A DNA stretch of 64,000 nucleotides from JAAFHZ01 sp964247085 (GCA_964247085.1 CAXTSX010000011.1:1-64000); one strand, 5' to 3'; shown: positions 8,943 through 18,122, numbered from the stretch's first letter. A program made the numbers and translations. The notes: generated from the sequence alone by a model not told the origin.

Positions 8943-9055
8943 ACCTACTCCCTTCCCGCTCAAGAAATAGACATAGAATTAACCCCAGAACTGTCTTGGC
9001 TAGATTAACTACCCTCTCACTTAATGTCTAATTTTACACTGGGAAGGGAGTAGGT
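8943..9055. repeat. Spaced 15-bp inverted repeat, MITE-like or structured RNA
   Basis: Arms ACCTACTCCCTTCCC (8943-8957) and GGGAAGGGAGTAGGT (9041-9055) are exact complements separated by 83 nt. The element lies between the cyclase and transporter genes. It could be a non-autonomous miniature element or an intercistronic RNA structure. No clear target-site duplication was seen. Confidence 0.5.
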
Positions 9056-9176
9056 AACCGGTCAACTTAAGCAAGATGGCTAGAATACTTCAGAATTTCC
9101 GTACCCCTAATGTCATAAATGGCAGTTTAGAGCTATTGGCCGTTCCTTTTTAGATCAATAAACTGTTTGTAGAGAG

Positions 9177-10403
9177 ATGAAGTTCTTAAAAAAAACAAAT
9201 AATCGTGGGACAAACATCAATCCCAATAATGTTAATCATGATCAGAACCTCCAAATCATTATTGCGGTCACTTTAGTGGCTGTTCTAGGTTCTAGTAGTA
9301 TTGGGCCAGCATTACCTGCGATAGCAGAAGATTTTCAAATTCCCTCCCAGCAAATTGGATGGGTAATTACAGCGTTTGTTATTCCGATCGCACTTGGGAC
9401 TCCAGTGTCTGGGATATTAGCAGATCGCTTTGGACGGAAACAAATTTTGGTGCCAGCACTATTGTTATTCGCATTTGCTGGCGTTGCTTGCGCCTCTAGC
9501 TATAATTTTCGTACCTTGTTGGAAATGCGCTTTCTACAAGGAATCGGTGCTGCTCCTCTAGAATCACTGGCGCTAACATTAATCAGCGATCTTTATGCCG
9601 GGAAAGCACTAACATCAGCGATGGCATTCAATGGTAGCGCGATCGGTGTCAGCTTAGCGTTATATCCACTGCTAAGTGGAGGGTTAGCAACACTCGGATG
9701 GCGGTATCCTTTTCTGCTGTCATTAATTGCAATTCCGATAGGAATTTTAGTGCTATTTTTTCTCCAGATACCCGAGCTGCAAAAGAAATCAGACTCGTAT
9801 TATCAAGATTATTTGCAAAAGATTTGGGGCAGTATTGACAACCGTCAAGTAATTGGATTGCTAATTGCTGTAGTTGCTTTATTTATTCTTTTATTTGGTG
9901 CCTATTTTACTTACATTCCTATTTTAGCAAGCGATACCTTAGGAGCTTCCAATGTAGTTATTGGTATCATTCTAGCAAGCATGGCACTATCAATGGCTTT
10001 TGTGTCTTCACAACTTGCACTATTCACCCAGTCACTCTCAGAGGTGATGCTAATAAAGGTTTCTTTTATTGTCTATATGGTAGCGCTAATAATTACCCCT
10101 GCTTTGCACAATGTTTGGTTATTGCTGATTCCTAGCCTGTTGTTTGGAGCCGCACATGGCATGATTTTTCCTTCAACTCAAGCTTTGTTAGGTGGATTAG
10201 CACCACAAGAATATAGAGCTGGATTTATGGCAGTCAATGCTACAGCTTTATCAATAGGACAAGCATTGGGACCAATATTAGCTGGAACAGCATTTAGTGT
10301 TTGGGGACTGCAGGGAGTTTTTTATGTGAGCGCTTGTTTTTCTACTGTTGTGTTTGTCTTGATGAATATACTTTTATCAAAAACGCACACCTCAACAAAA
10401 TAA
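9177..10403 (+). CDS. MFS transporter (DHA1-like)
   Basis: This 408-residue protein has about 12 hydrophobic membrane segments and the major facilitator signature GILADRFGRKQI between segments 2 and 3. A GAPLESLALT stretch lies in segment 5. Such transporters are proton-driven, often drug or metabolite exporters, in the cytoplasmic membrane. Within this cluster it would fit export of a cyclitol product or uptake of its precursor. The N-terminal 25 residues are hydrophilic and Asn-rich. Substrate unknown. Confidence 0.85.
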   Translation: MKFLKKTNNRGTNINPNNVNHDQNLQIIIAVTLVAVLGSSSIGPALPAIAEDFQIPSQQIGWVITAFVIPIALGTPVSGILADRFGRKQILVPALLLFAFAGVACASSYNFRTLLEMRFLQGIGAAPLESLALTLISDLYAGKALTSAMAFNGSAIGVSLALYPLLSGGLATLGWRYPFLLSLIAIPIGILVLFFLQIPELQKKSDSYYQDYLQKIWGSIDNRQVIGLLIAVVALFILLFGAYFTYIPILASDTLGASNVVIGIILASMALSMAFVSSQLALFTQSLSEVMLIKVSFIVYMVALIITPALHNVWLLLIPSLLFGAAHGMIFPSTQALLGGLAPQEYRAGFMAVNATALSIGQALGPILAGTAFSVWGLQGVFYVSACFSTVVFVLMNILLSKTHTSTK

Positions 10404-10462
10404 GTATACAGAGAATTTTTGTATTTCTCAAATCTAGTAATCAATTTAATTAGTACCAAAAA

Positions 10463-11266
10463 ATGAAAAGAAAAATCGGTGTAACTACGTGGAGTTTTGG
10501 CAATATCGACCTAACTGATATCGCTAATATAATTGTTGAACTTGAATTTGATGGTGTAGAACTTTTTGTAGATATTGATCATATTCCCAGCCAGTATGCT
10601 AAAAGAATTTTTGCAGATAGAGGTTTGGGAATTTATTCTCTTACTCCAGGCAATGTAGATTTAGCTTCTAGCGATTCTAACATCAGAGGTTTTGCTCTTG
10701 ATTATTATAAGAAATTAATTGATTATGGTGCTGAATTAGGTCAGCCAACTGTTACTTGCCATGAATATATTCAGCCCCAGATGGGCACTTATTTAGGCTC
10801 CATGGAATTACTGATAGAATCCTGTTGGCAATTAGCTACTTATGCTCAACAATTTAATATTAATTTGGGTTTTGAGCCACTAAATCGCTACCTATGTCGA
10901 TTAGTACTTAGTAGTAATGATGTTTTTACTATGCTCAACCAAATCAACTCCTCAAATATGACTGTTATTCTAGATGCATTTCATATGAATTTAGAGGAGG
11001 CAGATCCAATCGAAGCAATAATACAGTGCGGAAATAAACTTAGCATATATCAAATATCCGACTCTAATAGAAAAGGAATTGGCTTGGGACATATTGATTT
11101 CACCAATCATCTGACAGCTTTAGACAAGATTAATTACACCAATCCGATCATAATTGAGTGTGCTTTTCCTCGGCAAACTCCTGGCTCTGTATTTTCGGGT
11201 GATTTAGATGAAATGAAAGCATACGTTAATAAGAGCAAAGAATGGCTATTGGAAAACGCAATTTAA
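10463..11266 (+). CDS. Sugar phosphate isomerase/epimerase (TIM barrel)
   Basis: This 267-residue protein of the xylose-isomerase-like TIM-barrel family (AP_endonuc_2 type) includes inosose dehydratases, hexulose isomerases and related epimerases. Typical strand-end residues are visible: VELFVDIDH near the start, TCHEY, GFEPLNRY, ILDAFHMN, YQISDS and IIECAFP near the end. His and Glu residues at these places would bind the divalent metal. It lies 60 nt after the transporter and 63 nt before the SDR gene. Next to an inosose-synthase-like cyclase, an inosose isomerase, epimerase or dehydratase role is attractive but inferred. Confidence 0.8.
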   Translation: MKRKIGVTTWSFGNIDLTDIANIIVELEFDGVELFVDIDHIPSQYAKRIFADRGLGIYSLTPGNVDLASSDSNIRGFALDYYKKLIDYGAELGQPTVTCHEYIQPQMGTYLGSMELLIESCWQLATYAQQFNINLGFEPLNRYLCRLVLSSNDVFTMLNQINSSNMTVILDAFHMNLEEADPIEAIIQCGNKLSIYQISDSNRKGIGLGHIDFTNHLTALDKINYTNPIIIECAFPRQTPGSVFSGDLDEMKAYVNKSKEWLLENAI

Positions 11267-11329
11267 AGCTTACTCTTTGAATCAAAATCTTTTCCAAACA
11301 AAATTTTCAACATCACAACAAAAGAAAAT

Positions 11330-12097
11330 ATGCATCCGACTTACCCCGATTTAAAAAATAAACACGTTCTGATTACTGGTGGTTGTAATGGTATTGGAGA
11401 AGCATTAACTCGTGCTTTCACTCAACAGGGTGCTAATGTAACTATTCTAGATAAAGACCACGAAAAAGGCTTGATTTTAGTTCAAGAATGTAAACAATTA
11501 GGAGGCAATGTTAATTTCTTCTCTGTAGACTTAACTGATACCTTAGCACTGACAGCAATACTAGGTGAAATCAGAAAAACACAAAAAGTGGTCGATGTTT
11601 TAATCAACAATGCTGGCTATGATCCCAGATATCCATTATTAGAAATGTCTGAAAAACAATGGAATGACTTATTCCAACTAAATGTAGTGCATTACTTCAT
11701 AACTTGTCGCGAAGTTTTACCAGGTATGATGCAAGCTGATCGAGGTAGTATTATTATGACTAGTTCTCATGTTGTCTGGGTTGCTAAGCCGGAAATGATT
11801 GCTTACAATGCGACTAAAGCAGCAATTATTGGGATGGTTCGCAGTTTGGCAGAAGCAGTGGGTAAACATCATATCCGGGTTAATGCGGTAGCTCCGGGTT
11901 GGACGATGACCGAAAGGCAGATCGAGCAATTGGTAACACCGGAAGCCAAGCATGAAAATTTATATGAACAACAATCCATTCCCATCGAAATCACACCAGA
12001 TGAGTTGGTTGGGACTTATTTATTTCTAGCTTCTGACACTTCAAAAGTAATTACTCGTCAAACAATAGTAGTGGATGCTGGATATGCCCAAAGTTAA
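11330..12097 (+). CDS. Short-chain dehydrogenase/reductase
   Basis: This 255-residue classical SDR has the cofactor motif TGGCNGIG near residues 17-24, the NNAG strand motif (LINNAGYDP), the catalytic Ser in MTSSHV and Tyr-Lys in YNATKAA, plus the C-terminal motif TRQTIVVDAGYA. Asp after the glycine motif (TILDKD) suggests NAD(H) preference. It is the last gene of the cluster. In a deoxy-inosose pathway it could reduce the ketone or oxidise a cyclitol hydroxyl; the substrate is not determinable here. Confidence 0.87.
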   Translation: MHPTYPDLKNKHVLITGGCNGIGEALTRAFTQQGANVTILDKDHEKGLILVQECKQLGGNVNFFSVDLTDTLALTAILGEIRKTQKVVDVLINNAGYDPRYPLLEMSEKQWNDLFQLNVVHYFITCREVLPGMMQADRGSIIMTSSHVVWVAKPEMIAYNATKAAIIGMVRSLAEAVGKHHIRVNAVAPGWTMTERQIEQLVTPEAKHENLYEQQSIPIEITPDELVGTYLFLASDTSKVITRQTIVVDAGYAQS

Positions 12098-12354
12098 AAT
12101 TATGGGCGTTGAGCCTAATTATTATGGTCTAGTGTGTAGAGAGAATTTTTTCAATTTTTCCCTGCCCAAATAGACTACTATTCAGCTAACAAATAGTTGA
12201 CCCGTAGCTAAATTTGCTGCTAACATCAAATTTAGATATGAGGTTATGAGATCAAAAAAATCCCATGTAGCCCTATTACTATACAGCTCTCCAACACTCC
12301 GGCTAAATTGGTTGGCATTCGCAGAAACTAAATTAACCAACGCATCAAAATTAT

Positions 12355-12678
12355 ATGAGTACAGCTTGGATAGCTTTGTTTGTAGCTGGCATTGCCGAGA
12401 TTGGCTGGCCAATTGGCTTAAAGATGTCTCAAAGTCCCGGTCAAACTTGGCCTGGTATTTTCTTATCTTTGATTTCTTTTGGGTTGAGTGGTGGACTACT
12501 GTGGTTTGCCCAAAAAGAAATCCCGATCGGTACCGCCTATGCCGTTTGGACAGGTATTGGGGCTGCTGGCACCTTTCTGGTGGGAGTGCTGGTTTATCAT
12601 GACTCCACACATTTCAGCAGATTCATCGCGATCGGCTTCATTATCGCTGGGGTGGTGTTACTAAAAGCTGGACACTAG
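12355..12678 (+). CDS. SMR family transporter (SugE/Gdx-like)
   Basis: This 107-residue protein has four membrane helices and the conserved helix-1 glutamate in FVAGIAEIGWPIGLKMS. The Glu-x-x-Trp-x-x-Gly-Leu-Lys pattern is that of the SugE/Gdx branch, whose characterised members export guanidinium, rather than the EmrE drug-export branch. The AYAVWTGIGAAGT motif of helix 3 is also present. I looked for a guanidine riboswitch upstream and saw no convincing match. Single gene; family call firm, substrate inferred. Confidence 0.85.
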   Translation: MSTAWIALFVAGIAEIGWPIGLKMSQSPGQTWPGIFLSLISFGLSGGLLWFAQKEIPIGTAYAVWTGIGAAGTFLVGVLVYHDSTHFSRFIAIGFIIAGVVLLKAGH

Positions 12679-12770
12679 TTTTTCACTGGAATGAGGCTAG
12701 TTCATTTGAACGGTTGCAGACAGGCAAATTTTGGTAGACTGAGCAATGACATTTTGCCGAGCATGACCCC

Positions 12771-13598
12771 ATGAGTAATCCATCTCCTATTCCCGTCGTA
12801 GTCAATGGTGCCGCTGGCAAAATGGGTTTAGAAGTAATTAAAGCCATCGCCCAAGCCGAGGATATGGTGCTGTTTGGGGCGATCGATCGAAATCCCCACC
12901 TTCAAGGCCAAGATATTGGGGAATTAGCTGGTTGTGGTGAGTTAGAAATCCCAGTATTAAACGATCTCCAGGCAACATTAGCGATGGCCTCCCAGGAAAA
13001 ACAGCCAGCAGTAATGGTAGATTTCACCCATCCAGATGGAGTTTATGAAAACGTGCGATCGGCGATCGCCTATGGGGTCAGACCCGTGGTGGGAACGACT
13101 GGTTTGAGTGAGCAGCAAATGCAAGAGTTGACGGAGTTTGCCGATAAGGCTAGCACTGGTTGTTTGATTATTCCGAATTTCTCGATCGGAGTGGTTTTAA
13201 TGCAGCAAGCAGCGATTCAAGCTGCTAAATATTTTGAGAATGTAGAAATTATTGAATTGCATCACAACCAAAAAGCGGATGCCCCCAGTGGGACAGCCGT
13301 ACAAACCGCTCAGCTATTGGGTGAACTGGGACAAACATTCAATAAACCGCTGGTGACAGAAACCGAGAAAATAGTAGGGGCGCGAGGGGCGCAGGCTAAC
13401 GAGAATATTCGGATTCATAGCGTACGGTTGCCGGGATTTATTGCCCATCAAGAGATTTTGTTTGGTGCTCCTGGTCAGATTTATACGCTCCGCCATGACA
13501 CGATGGATCGGGCTTGTTATATGCCGGGGGTGTTATTGGCAATTCGGAAGATTTTGCCGCTCAAATCTTTGGTTTATGGCCTGGAAAAAATTCTTTAA
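12771..13598 (+). CDS. dapB: 4-hydroxy-tetrahydrodipicolinate reductase
   Basis: This 275-residue enzyme of the diaminopimelate/lysine pathway reduces 4-hydroxy-tetrahydrodipicolinate with NAD(P)H. It shows the nucleotide-binding motif NGAAGKMG at residues 12-19 and the family signature IELHHNQKADAPSGTA around residue 160, holding the catalytic His pair and Lys. Length matches the family. A hydrolase gene follows 37 nt downstream on the same strand. Confidence 0.96.
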   Translation: MSNPSPIPVVVNGAAGKMGLEVIKAIAQAEDMVLFGAIDRNPHLQGQDIGELAGCGELEIPVLNDLQATLAMASQEKQPAVMVDFTHPDGVYENVRSAIAYGVRPVVGTTGLSEQQMQELTEFADKASTGCLIIPNFSIGVVLMQQAAIQAAKYFENVEIIELHHNQKADAPSGTAVQTAQLLGELGQTFNKPLVTETEKIVGARGAQANENIRIHSVRLPGFIAHQEILFGAPGQIYTLRHDTMDRACYMPGVLLAIRKILPLKSLVYGLEKIL

Positions 13599-13635
13599 GT
13601 TATCTTAAGGAAGATACTTATTTCTGGCGGCTGGC

Positions 13636-14670
13636 ATGTACACAGACTTTCAAGCTCCTTTGCAGCTTACCAATGGTTTAACCATGACCATGCATGCCGC
13701 GTTACGGGCGGGTCGGACTTGGGAAAAATACACTGTAGAGCTGGAACCGATCGATCGAGAGCATATTTTTAGTGGTGCCAATGGCGTACCAATCTATGGC
13801 CGGGTGGCCATCCCAGAAAATCCTCGGGGCACCATTGTGGCTACCTATGGCATCACCGGCACTTTAGAGAATCAATGGTTTCTCCAAGTACTGCGCCGCA
13901 AAGCCTATGCCCAAGGCTGGGCAGTAGTGGTGTTCGATTGGCGGGCACATGGTCAAACCGCCTTATTGTCACCACAATTGACCTCTGATGGTATCTATGA
14001 AGGCGAAGATTTTTTACGCATTGCGGCTCAGGCCAAAGCCTTGGGTTGTCCAGCGCCCTTCTGGTTGAGTGGTTATTCCTTGGGTGGCCAGTTGGCTCTC
14101 TGGGGAATTAAGCAAGCACCGATCTTGTCAGAAGAAGTTGGTTTAGCGGCTCAGGATGTTGCTGGGGGCTTTGTAATTTGCCCTTCTTTGGAGTCCGATC
14201 GATCTCTCACCTATCTAGTCAACCATCCAGTCAAGAGTATTTTGGAAAATCGCATTGCCAAGGAACTGAAAAAACTAGCCTGGCAATTACAGGCGGCTCA
14301 TCCCCAAGATTTTGACCCGGCAGCGATCGAAAGAGCCAACAGTATTGAGGGCTTCGATCGAGAATTAGTCATTCCCCGTTTAGGTTTTGCGACGGTCAAA
14401 GATTATTATTTGGCCACCAGTCCACTGTATTTTTTAGATAAATTAACCCTGCCCACGCTGATCATTTACGCCGCTGATGATCCCCTGTTTGAACCAAGCT
14501 TGGCCACTGAATTGGGATCGATCGCCGAGCAGCAGCCCGCTATTGATTTAATATTGACAAAACAGGGCGGTCATGTAGGCTACATCAGCAGCAGCGCTTG
14601 CCAGCAGCAGTATCTAGATGCTGATCCTTGGTGGGCGTGGAATCGTGCTTTAGAATGGGTGCAGCAATAA
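13636..14670 (+). CDS. Alpha/beta hydrolase
   Basis: This 344-residue protein is of the YheT/ABHD-like hydrolase group. The nucleophile elbow is GYSLGG (about residue 149), the oxyanion region is YGITGT, the acid is likely Asp in YAADDPLF and the catalytic His is in KQGGHVGY. The HxxGG and FDWRAHG motifs are also visible. There is no signal peptide. It sits between dapB and a DUF1517-like gene; the substrate is unknown. Confidence 0.85.
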   Translation: MYTDFQAPLQLTNGLTMTMHAALRAGRTWEKYTVELEPIDREHIFSGANGVPIYGRVAIPENPRGTIVATYGITGTLENQWFLQVLRRKAYAQGWAVVVFDWRAHGQTALLSPQLTSDGIYEGEDFLRIAAQAKALGCPAPFWLSGYSLGGQLALWGIKQAPILSEEVGLAAQDVAGGFVICPSLESDRSLTYLVNHPVKSILENRIAKELKKLAWQLQAAHPQDFDPAAIERANSIEGFDRELVIPRLGFATVKDYYLATSPLYFLDKLTLPTLIIYAADDPLFEPSLATELGSIAEQQPAIDLILTKQGGHVGYISSSACQQQYLDADPWWAWNRALEWVQQ

Positions 14671-14687
14671 TTTACGAGGTTGAGATT

Positions 14688-15284
14688 ATGGGTATTGGGG
14701 ATCAATTCAACAAAATAGTCGGCAAGACTCGTTATGTGGTGTCACGCATTTTCCTCCAACTCAATGGCACTGAAGTCACGCCCGTATTGGGAGTACTCAA
14801 TCAGGCTGGCCGCCAAATGATTGAAGCAGATGGCGATCTGACGATCGCTGGGGAATGCTTAGTGGAAGTCTGCCAGAGCCTCTTGCAATACGAACATGCT
14901 TGGCGGGCAGCGGGTAACGAGGGCGATATGATGTGGGAAGAAGGCCAAGCTGGTGGCTATGTCAATGAGTTGTTTACCGATTCGGCGCAGCGCTATCTCA
15001 GCGAACCTGATCCTGGTCAAACCCGCCCAGCGGAAGAGTTAACGCTACCGCCAACCCCTAACTTAGTAGTGATGATTACAGTCGCTTTTACCGGCACTGA
15101 TGATACGATCGAAGCCAACTTAGCTGACATGGGAGCGATGAAAGTAGCCCTCAAAAGCTTAATAAATCTACACTATCAAAACCGCTTGGAAGCAATCCAG
15201 GTACACTTTTCACCGGCTCAACTGGGAGATCAATTATCCGATGATCAAGTTATCCAAAACTTCCCAGAACTATTACCGCTATAG
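14688..15284 (+). CDS. DUF1517-like protein
   Basis: The start at ATG 14688 is chosen because a GAGG ribosome site precedes it and the upstream extension overlaps the hydrolase gene. The product has 198 residues. The pattern VVMITVAFTG followed by a helical stretch and VHFSPAQLGDQLSDDQVIQNFPEL resembles the C-terminal half of DUF1517 proteins, common in cyanobacteria and plastids, whose role is unknown. It lacks the long N-terminal membrane part of larger members. Cytoplasmic by appearance. Confidence 0.65.
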   Translation: MGIGDQFNKIVGKTRYVVSRIFLQLNGTEVTPVLGVLNQAGRQMIEADGDLTIAGECLVEVCQSLLQYEHAWRAAGNEGDMMWEEGQAGGYVNELFTDSAQRYLSEPDPGQTRPAEELTLPPTPNLVVMITVAFTGTDDTIEANLADMGAMKVALKSLINLHYQNRLEAIQVHFSPAQLGDQLSDDQVIQNFPELLPL

Positions 15285-15298
15285 CTAATATACCAGCT

Positions 15299-15330
15299 AA
15301 AAAAATCGGTTAACGCCTTCGTTAACCGAT
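15299..15330 (-). terminator. Terminator of tRNA-Pro
   Basis: An 11-bp perfect stem ATCGGTTAACG / CGTTAACCGAT with a 4-nt loop is followed, reading the minus strand, by a run of Ts (AAAAAA on the plus strand). It lies just downstream of the minus-strand tRNA-Pro. Confidence 0.85.
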
Positions 15331-15353
15331 ATACCGGGGATTTGAGATGCCGA

Positions 15354-15427
15354 TCGGAACGGCGGGATTCGAACCCACGACCCCTACTACCCCAAAGTAG
15401 TGCGCTACCAAGCTGCGCTACGTCCCG
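15354..15427 (-). tRNA. tRNA-Pro (GGG)
   Basis: This minus-strand cloverleaf of 74 nt has acceptor arms CGGGACG and CGTTCCG, the D arm GCGCAGCTTGGTAGCGC, an anticodon stem CTACT/AGTAG with loop TTGGGGT giving anticodon GGG, and T arm GTGGGTTCGAATCCCGC. CCA is not encoded. Confidence 0.93.
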
Positions 15428-15655
15428 ACAACAGTCTCCTATGGTAACAGACTATTTGAAGGGGGGCAAGGGGTTGGATACTCAATTTAGTGATTATTTA
15501 TGGTCATCAGTAGTTATGAGCCAATTTAGCTTGCTTACTATAATACTTTTATGCTTATATAGTTTTGCAGATTAAATTGGATTGTACCAAGTTTCGCTGC
15601 TCACCTTCAGGGAAGCCACAGTTCAGATCGATCATTGGTTACAGGATTAATTTTT

Positions 15656-16636
15656 ATGCCGACTACCGCTCAGCTCATCCAACCCCAATGGCAAGGACAA
15701 CTCACCGACTATATTACTGCGGTGGCCTGGTCACCTGTTGCTCATCAATTTGCCGCCAGTGCGGCCAGTGGGGAGGTGGTTTGGGGAGATGGTCAAAAAT
15801 TAATTTATTTGCAAACAGCTCAACACCATTCGATCGATTGCTTAGGTTACTCTGCTGATGGTCAGTGGTTAGCGGCTGGTGGTCAGGCCGGCAAATTATG
15901 TATCTGGAATGGGCAGCAATTAGTCACAACTTTAGACTACCCCCGTACTTGGATCGATCAGTTGGCATGGCATCCCACAGCACCGATTCTAGCTTTCAGT
16001 ACCGGTAAACAAGTGCAACTATGGGACGCTGTTCGCCAAAAAGTTGTCAATACTTTAGGTTTTAATCGATCGACCGTCGCTGACCTCGCTTGGCAACCCC
16101 AGGGCGATTATTTAGCAGTAGCTGGTTATCAGGGTGTAGAAGTCTGGCCATGGGGACAGGGCGACGAGTCCGAGTTATTGGCTGTAGATACCGGCGTACA
16201 TGCCTTGGCTTGGTCACGAGATGGTGAATATCTAGCCGGGGCAACGCTCGATCGACAGTTAGTAGTGGCGCGAGTAACGGAGTTGGAAATGCCTTGGGTA
16301 ATGCGCGGTTTCCCGGCCAAAATTCAGCAATTGGTATGGTCTACAGCCGATCTAGCCGTTATTAGTGGCGAACAATTAGTATGGTGGCAGTATCAGGATG
16401 AAGATTGGCAGGCGTTGCCACCGGACAATGACAATATCACCTTGCTCGCGCTGCATACTCAGCAGCCCTTGGCGATGTCAGCGAATACCGCCAACATATT
16501 AAGTTTGACTAATTTGGATTCTATGGAATATGAACAGCTGCCTTGGCAAAATTGCACAGCCTTAGCTTGGCAATTGTCCGATCGGTATTTAGTGAGTGGC
16601 AGTGACCAAGGGCATCTGATGATTTGTAAATGTTAG
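15656..16636 (+). CDS. WD40-repeat protein
   Basis: This 326-residue beta-propeller protein starts at ATG 15656, chosen over an upstream TTG at 15635. Repeated blades of about 40 residues carry motifs such as VAWSP, LAWHPTAPILAFSTG, LWDAVRQ, LAWQPQGDYLAVAG and ALAWSRDGEYLAGATLD, giving roughly seven WD-like units. Such propellers are protein-interaction platforms. There is no signal peptide and no fused domain, and a partner cannot be inferred. The gene is 50 nt upstream of a lipoprotein gene. Confidence 0.85.
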   Translation: MPTTAQLIQPQWQGQLTDYITAVAWSPVAHQFAASAASGEVVWGDGQKLIYLQTAQHHSIDCLGYSADGQWLAAGGQAGKLCIWNGQQLVTTLDYPRTWIDQLAWHPTAPILAFSTGKQVQLWDAVRQKVVNTLGFNRSTVADLAWQPQGDYLAVAGYQGVEVWPWGQGDESELLAVDTGVHALAWSRDGEYLAGATLDRQLVVARVTELEMPWVMRGFPAKIQQLVWSTADLAVISGEQLVWWQYQDEDWQALPPDNDNITLLALHTQQPLAMSANTANILSLTNLDSMEYEQLPWQNCTALAWQLSDRYLVSGSDQGHLMICKC

Positions 16637-16687
16637 ACTGTTGCTATGCCCACAATTTCCGTGGGCTGAGAGTGTGAGGTCTCGATC

Positions 16688-17314
16688 ATGTTAAAAAAAT
16701 CCATTTCATTAGTACTTGTTACGCTATCTTTAGGTTTTTTGACTAGCTGTGGTAGCAAAGTTGAAGATAAGCCCGTCAAAGGTGGTGCCATCACTGCCGA
16801 GAAGAAAGTCCCAGCCGGTGCCATTCCCGCTGGTATCACCATTGATACTGATTTAGACAAGGAAATTTCTACTGCCAAAAATAAGAATAACGAAAAATTC
16901 ACTGCCAAAATCAAAAATGGTTCTGTCAGCAAATATCCCGCCTTGAAAGATGCTGTGATTGAAGGGCATTTAGAAGGAGTAACAAAGGCCGCCAAAGGTA
17001 AAAAAGCTAAATTAAATCTTTTCTTTGATGATGTCAAACTCAAAAATGGCGAACTTTTACCGATCGAAGCCAGTTTAGTTAACACCCAAGTTGAAAGCAA
17101 GACTAAAGGCCAGTTTTTGAAGAATGCCGGAATTATTTTAGGCGGCACCGTAGCTGGCAACTTTATTGGCGACAAAACTAAGTTCAAACATGGGAAAATG
17201 GCTGGCGCAGCAGCGGCAACAGCATTTGTCTTGTCTAGTCCTGGTGGTGAAGTTGTGTTGAAAAAAGGCACAGATTTGCAGCTCAAACTCAAGTCTAATT
17301 TGGATCCAAACTAG
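16688..17314 (+). CDS. Hypothetical lipoprotein
   Basis: This 208-residue protein has a lipoprotein signal: basic MLKKS, a hydrophobic stretch and lipobox FLTSC at residues 18-22, so the Cys should be lipidated. The mature part is Lys-rich (21 to about 130) and contains a Gly/Ala-rich segment (ILGGTVAGNFIGDKTKFKHG) resembling glycine-zipper regions, ending in LKLKSNLDPN. Not recognised beyond this. Probably attached to the plasma or outer membrane. Confidence 0.8.
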   Translation: MLKKSISLVLVTLSLGFLTSCGSKVEDKPVKGGAITAEKKVPAGAIPAGITIDTDLDKEISTAKNKNNEKFTAKIKNGSVSKYPALKDAVIEGHLEGVTKAAKGKKAKLNLFFDDVKLKNGELLPIEASLVNTQVESKTKGQFLKNAGIILGGTVAGNFIGDKTKFKHGKMAGAAAATAFVLSSPGGEVVLKKGTDLQLKLKSNLDPN

Positions 17315-17325
17315 TCTAAGGCTAA

Positions 17326-17356
17326 AACAGAGATGCGTTAATTACTCATCTCTGTT
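17326..17356 (+). terminator. Stem-loop after lipoprotein gene
   Basis: Arms AACAGAGATG (17326-17335) and CATCTCTGTT (17347-17356) form a perfect 10-bp stem with an 11-nt loop shortly after the stop codon. A T run is lacking, so terminator function is probable but not certain. Confidence 0.55.
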
Positions 17357-17441
17357 GGTGTGTAGAGCAATGTTACGTCTTGAATTTCCCAAAAATCAAA
17401 TCAGCCGACCTCACTTATCTGGCAAAACAACCCCTCATCAC

Positions 17442-18122
17442 TTAACTCCGAAATAATCGACTGTATTGCGTTTCATGAGTCATACTCGCCAGCGCCAGCC
17501 CCCAATTACAACTAAACAGATCCTCGTCTAGCAAAACCAAAGCGCGATCGACTGTTGCCCCCAACGGCCTACCAAGTTGCTGTAACAACCGCTGTCCATC
17601 AGTTTGACCCAGCGGAATCAGTTTCACCCCCGCACTCACCAAATTACTTGCCCAGCTATAGAGATAGCCCATTAACAGAGTCTGCTCATCCATCTCCCCG
17701 CCTACCGCCGCCAGGGCAAAGGCGATCGCAAAATTACAATTTTCGCCCAGAGCAACTTCCAATTCTGCCCAGAATGCTTGGGGCTGTAAATCTCGCATCA
17801 GTTTCAAGAGCGATCGACCCATTTGCCAATTTTGTTGTTGCAGCTCGTAACTTTCACGGGTAGCCGATAGCCAATGGTTCCAGTAAGCTAATCGCTCCCA
17901 ATCACGATCAATCCCCGCTCGATAAGCTCGTAAGGTAATAGCCGCTTCGATACCGATAGATCCAGTGATTAAAAATTCTGTTAGCCACTGTTGCAATTGG
18001 TTGGCGTTAACTATGAGCTGTCGATCGACTAGCGTCTCCAGCCCTTCCGAGTAACTATAGGCTCCCACTGGCAGCGCCGGACTAGTAAGTTGTAACAATG
18101 CTAACAAAGCAACTTGGTTCAT
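17442..18122 (-). CDS. ureF: Urease accessory protein UreF
   Basis: This 226-residue all-helical accessory protein works with UreD/H and UreG to insert nickel and carbonate into urease. Family hallmarks include the start LLQLTSPALPVGAYSYSEGLE, the NHWLSATRES stretch and the C-terminal ALASMTHETQYSRLFRS. No other urease gene is present in the window, so the gene is separated from its partners, as is common in cyanobacteria. On the minus strand, facing the MazE-like gene across a short shared promoter gap. Confidence 0.93.
   Translation of the reverse strand: MNQVALLALLQLTSPALPVGAYSYSEGLETLVDRQLIVNANQLQQWLTEFLITGSIGIEAAITLRAYRAGIDRDWERLAYWNHWLSATRESYELQQQNWQMGRSLLKLMRDLQPQAFWAELEVALGENCNFAIAFALAAVGGEMDEQTLLMGYLYSWASNLVSAGVKLIPLGQTDGQRLLQQLGRPLGATVDRALVLLDEDLFSCNWGLALASMTHETQYSRLFRS

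Noticed and set aside
12120..12354. Possible guanidine riboswitch before the SugE/Gdx-like gene
   Set aside because: No ykkC or mini-ykkC consensus (paired ACGR-loop hairpins) could be recognised.
12246..12610. Overlapping ORFs on both strands at the SMR gene
   Set aside because: They are shadows of the SMR transporter frame without recognisable protein features.
15342..15575. Plus-strand ORF across the tRNA-Pro gene
   Set aside because: It is antisense to a clear tRNA and has no protein-like composition.
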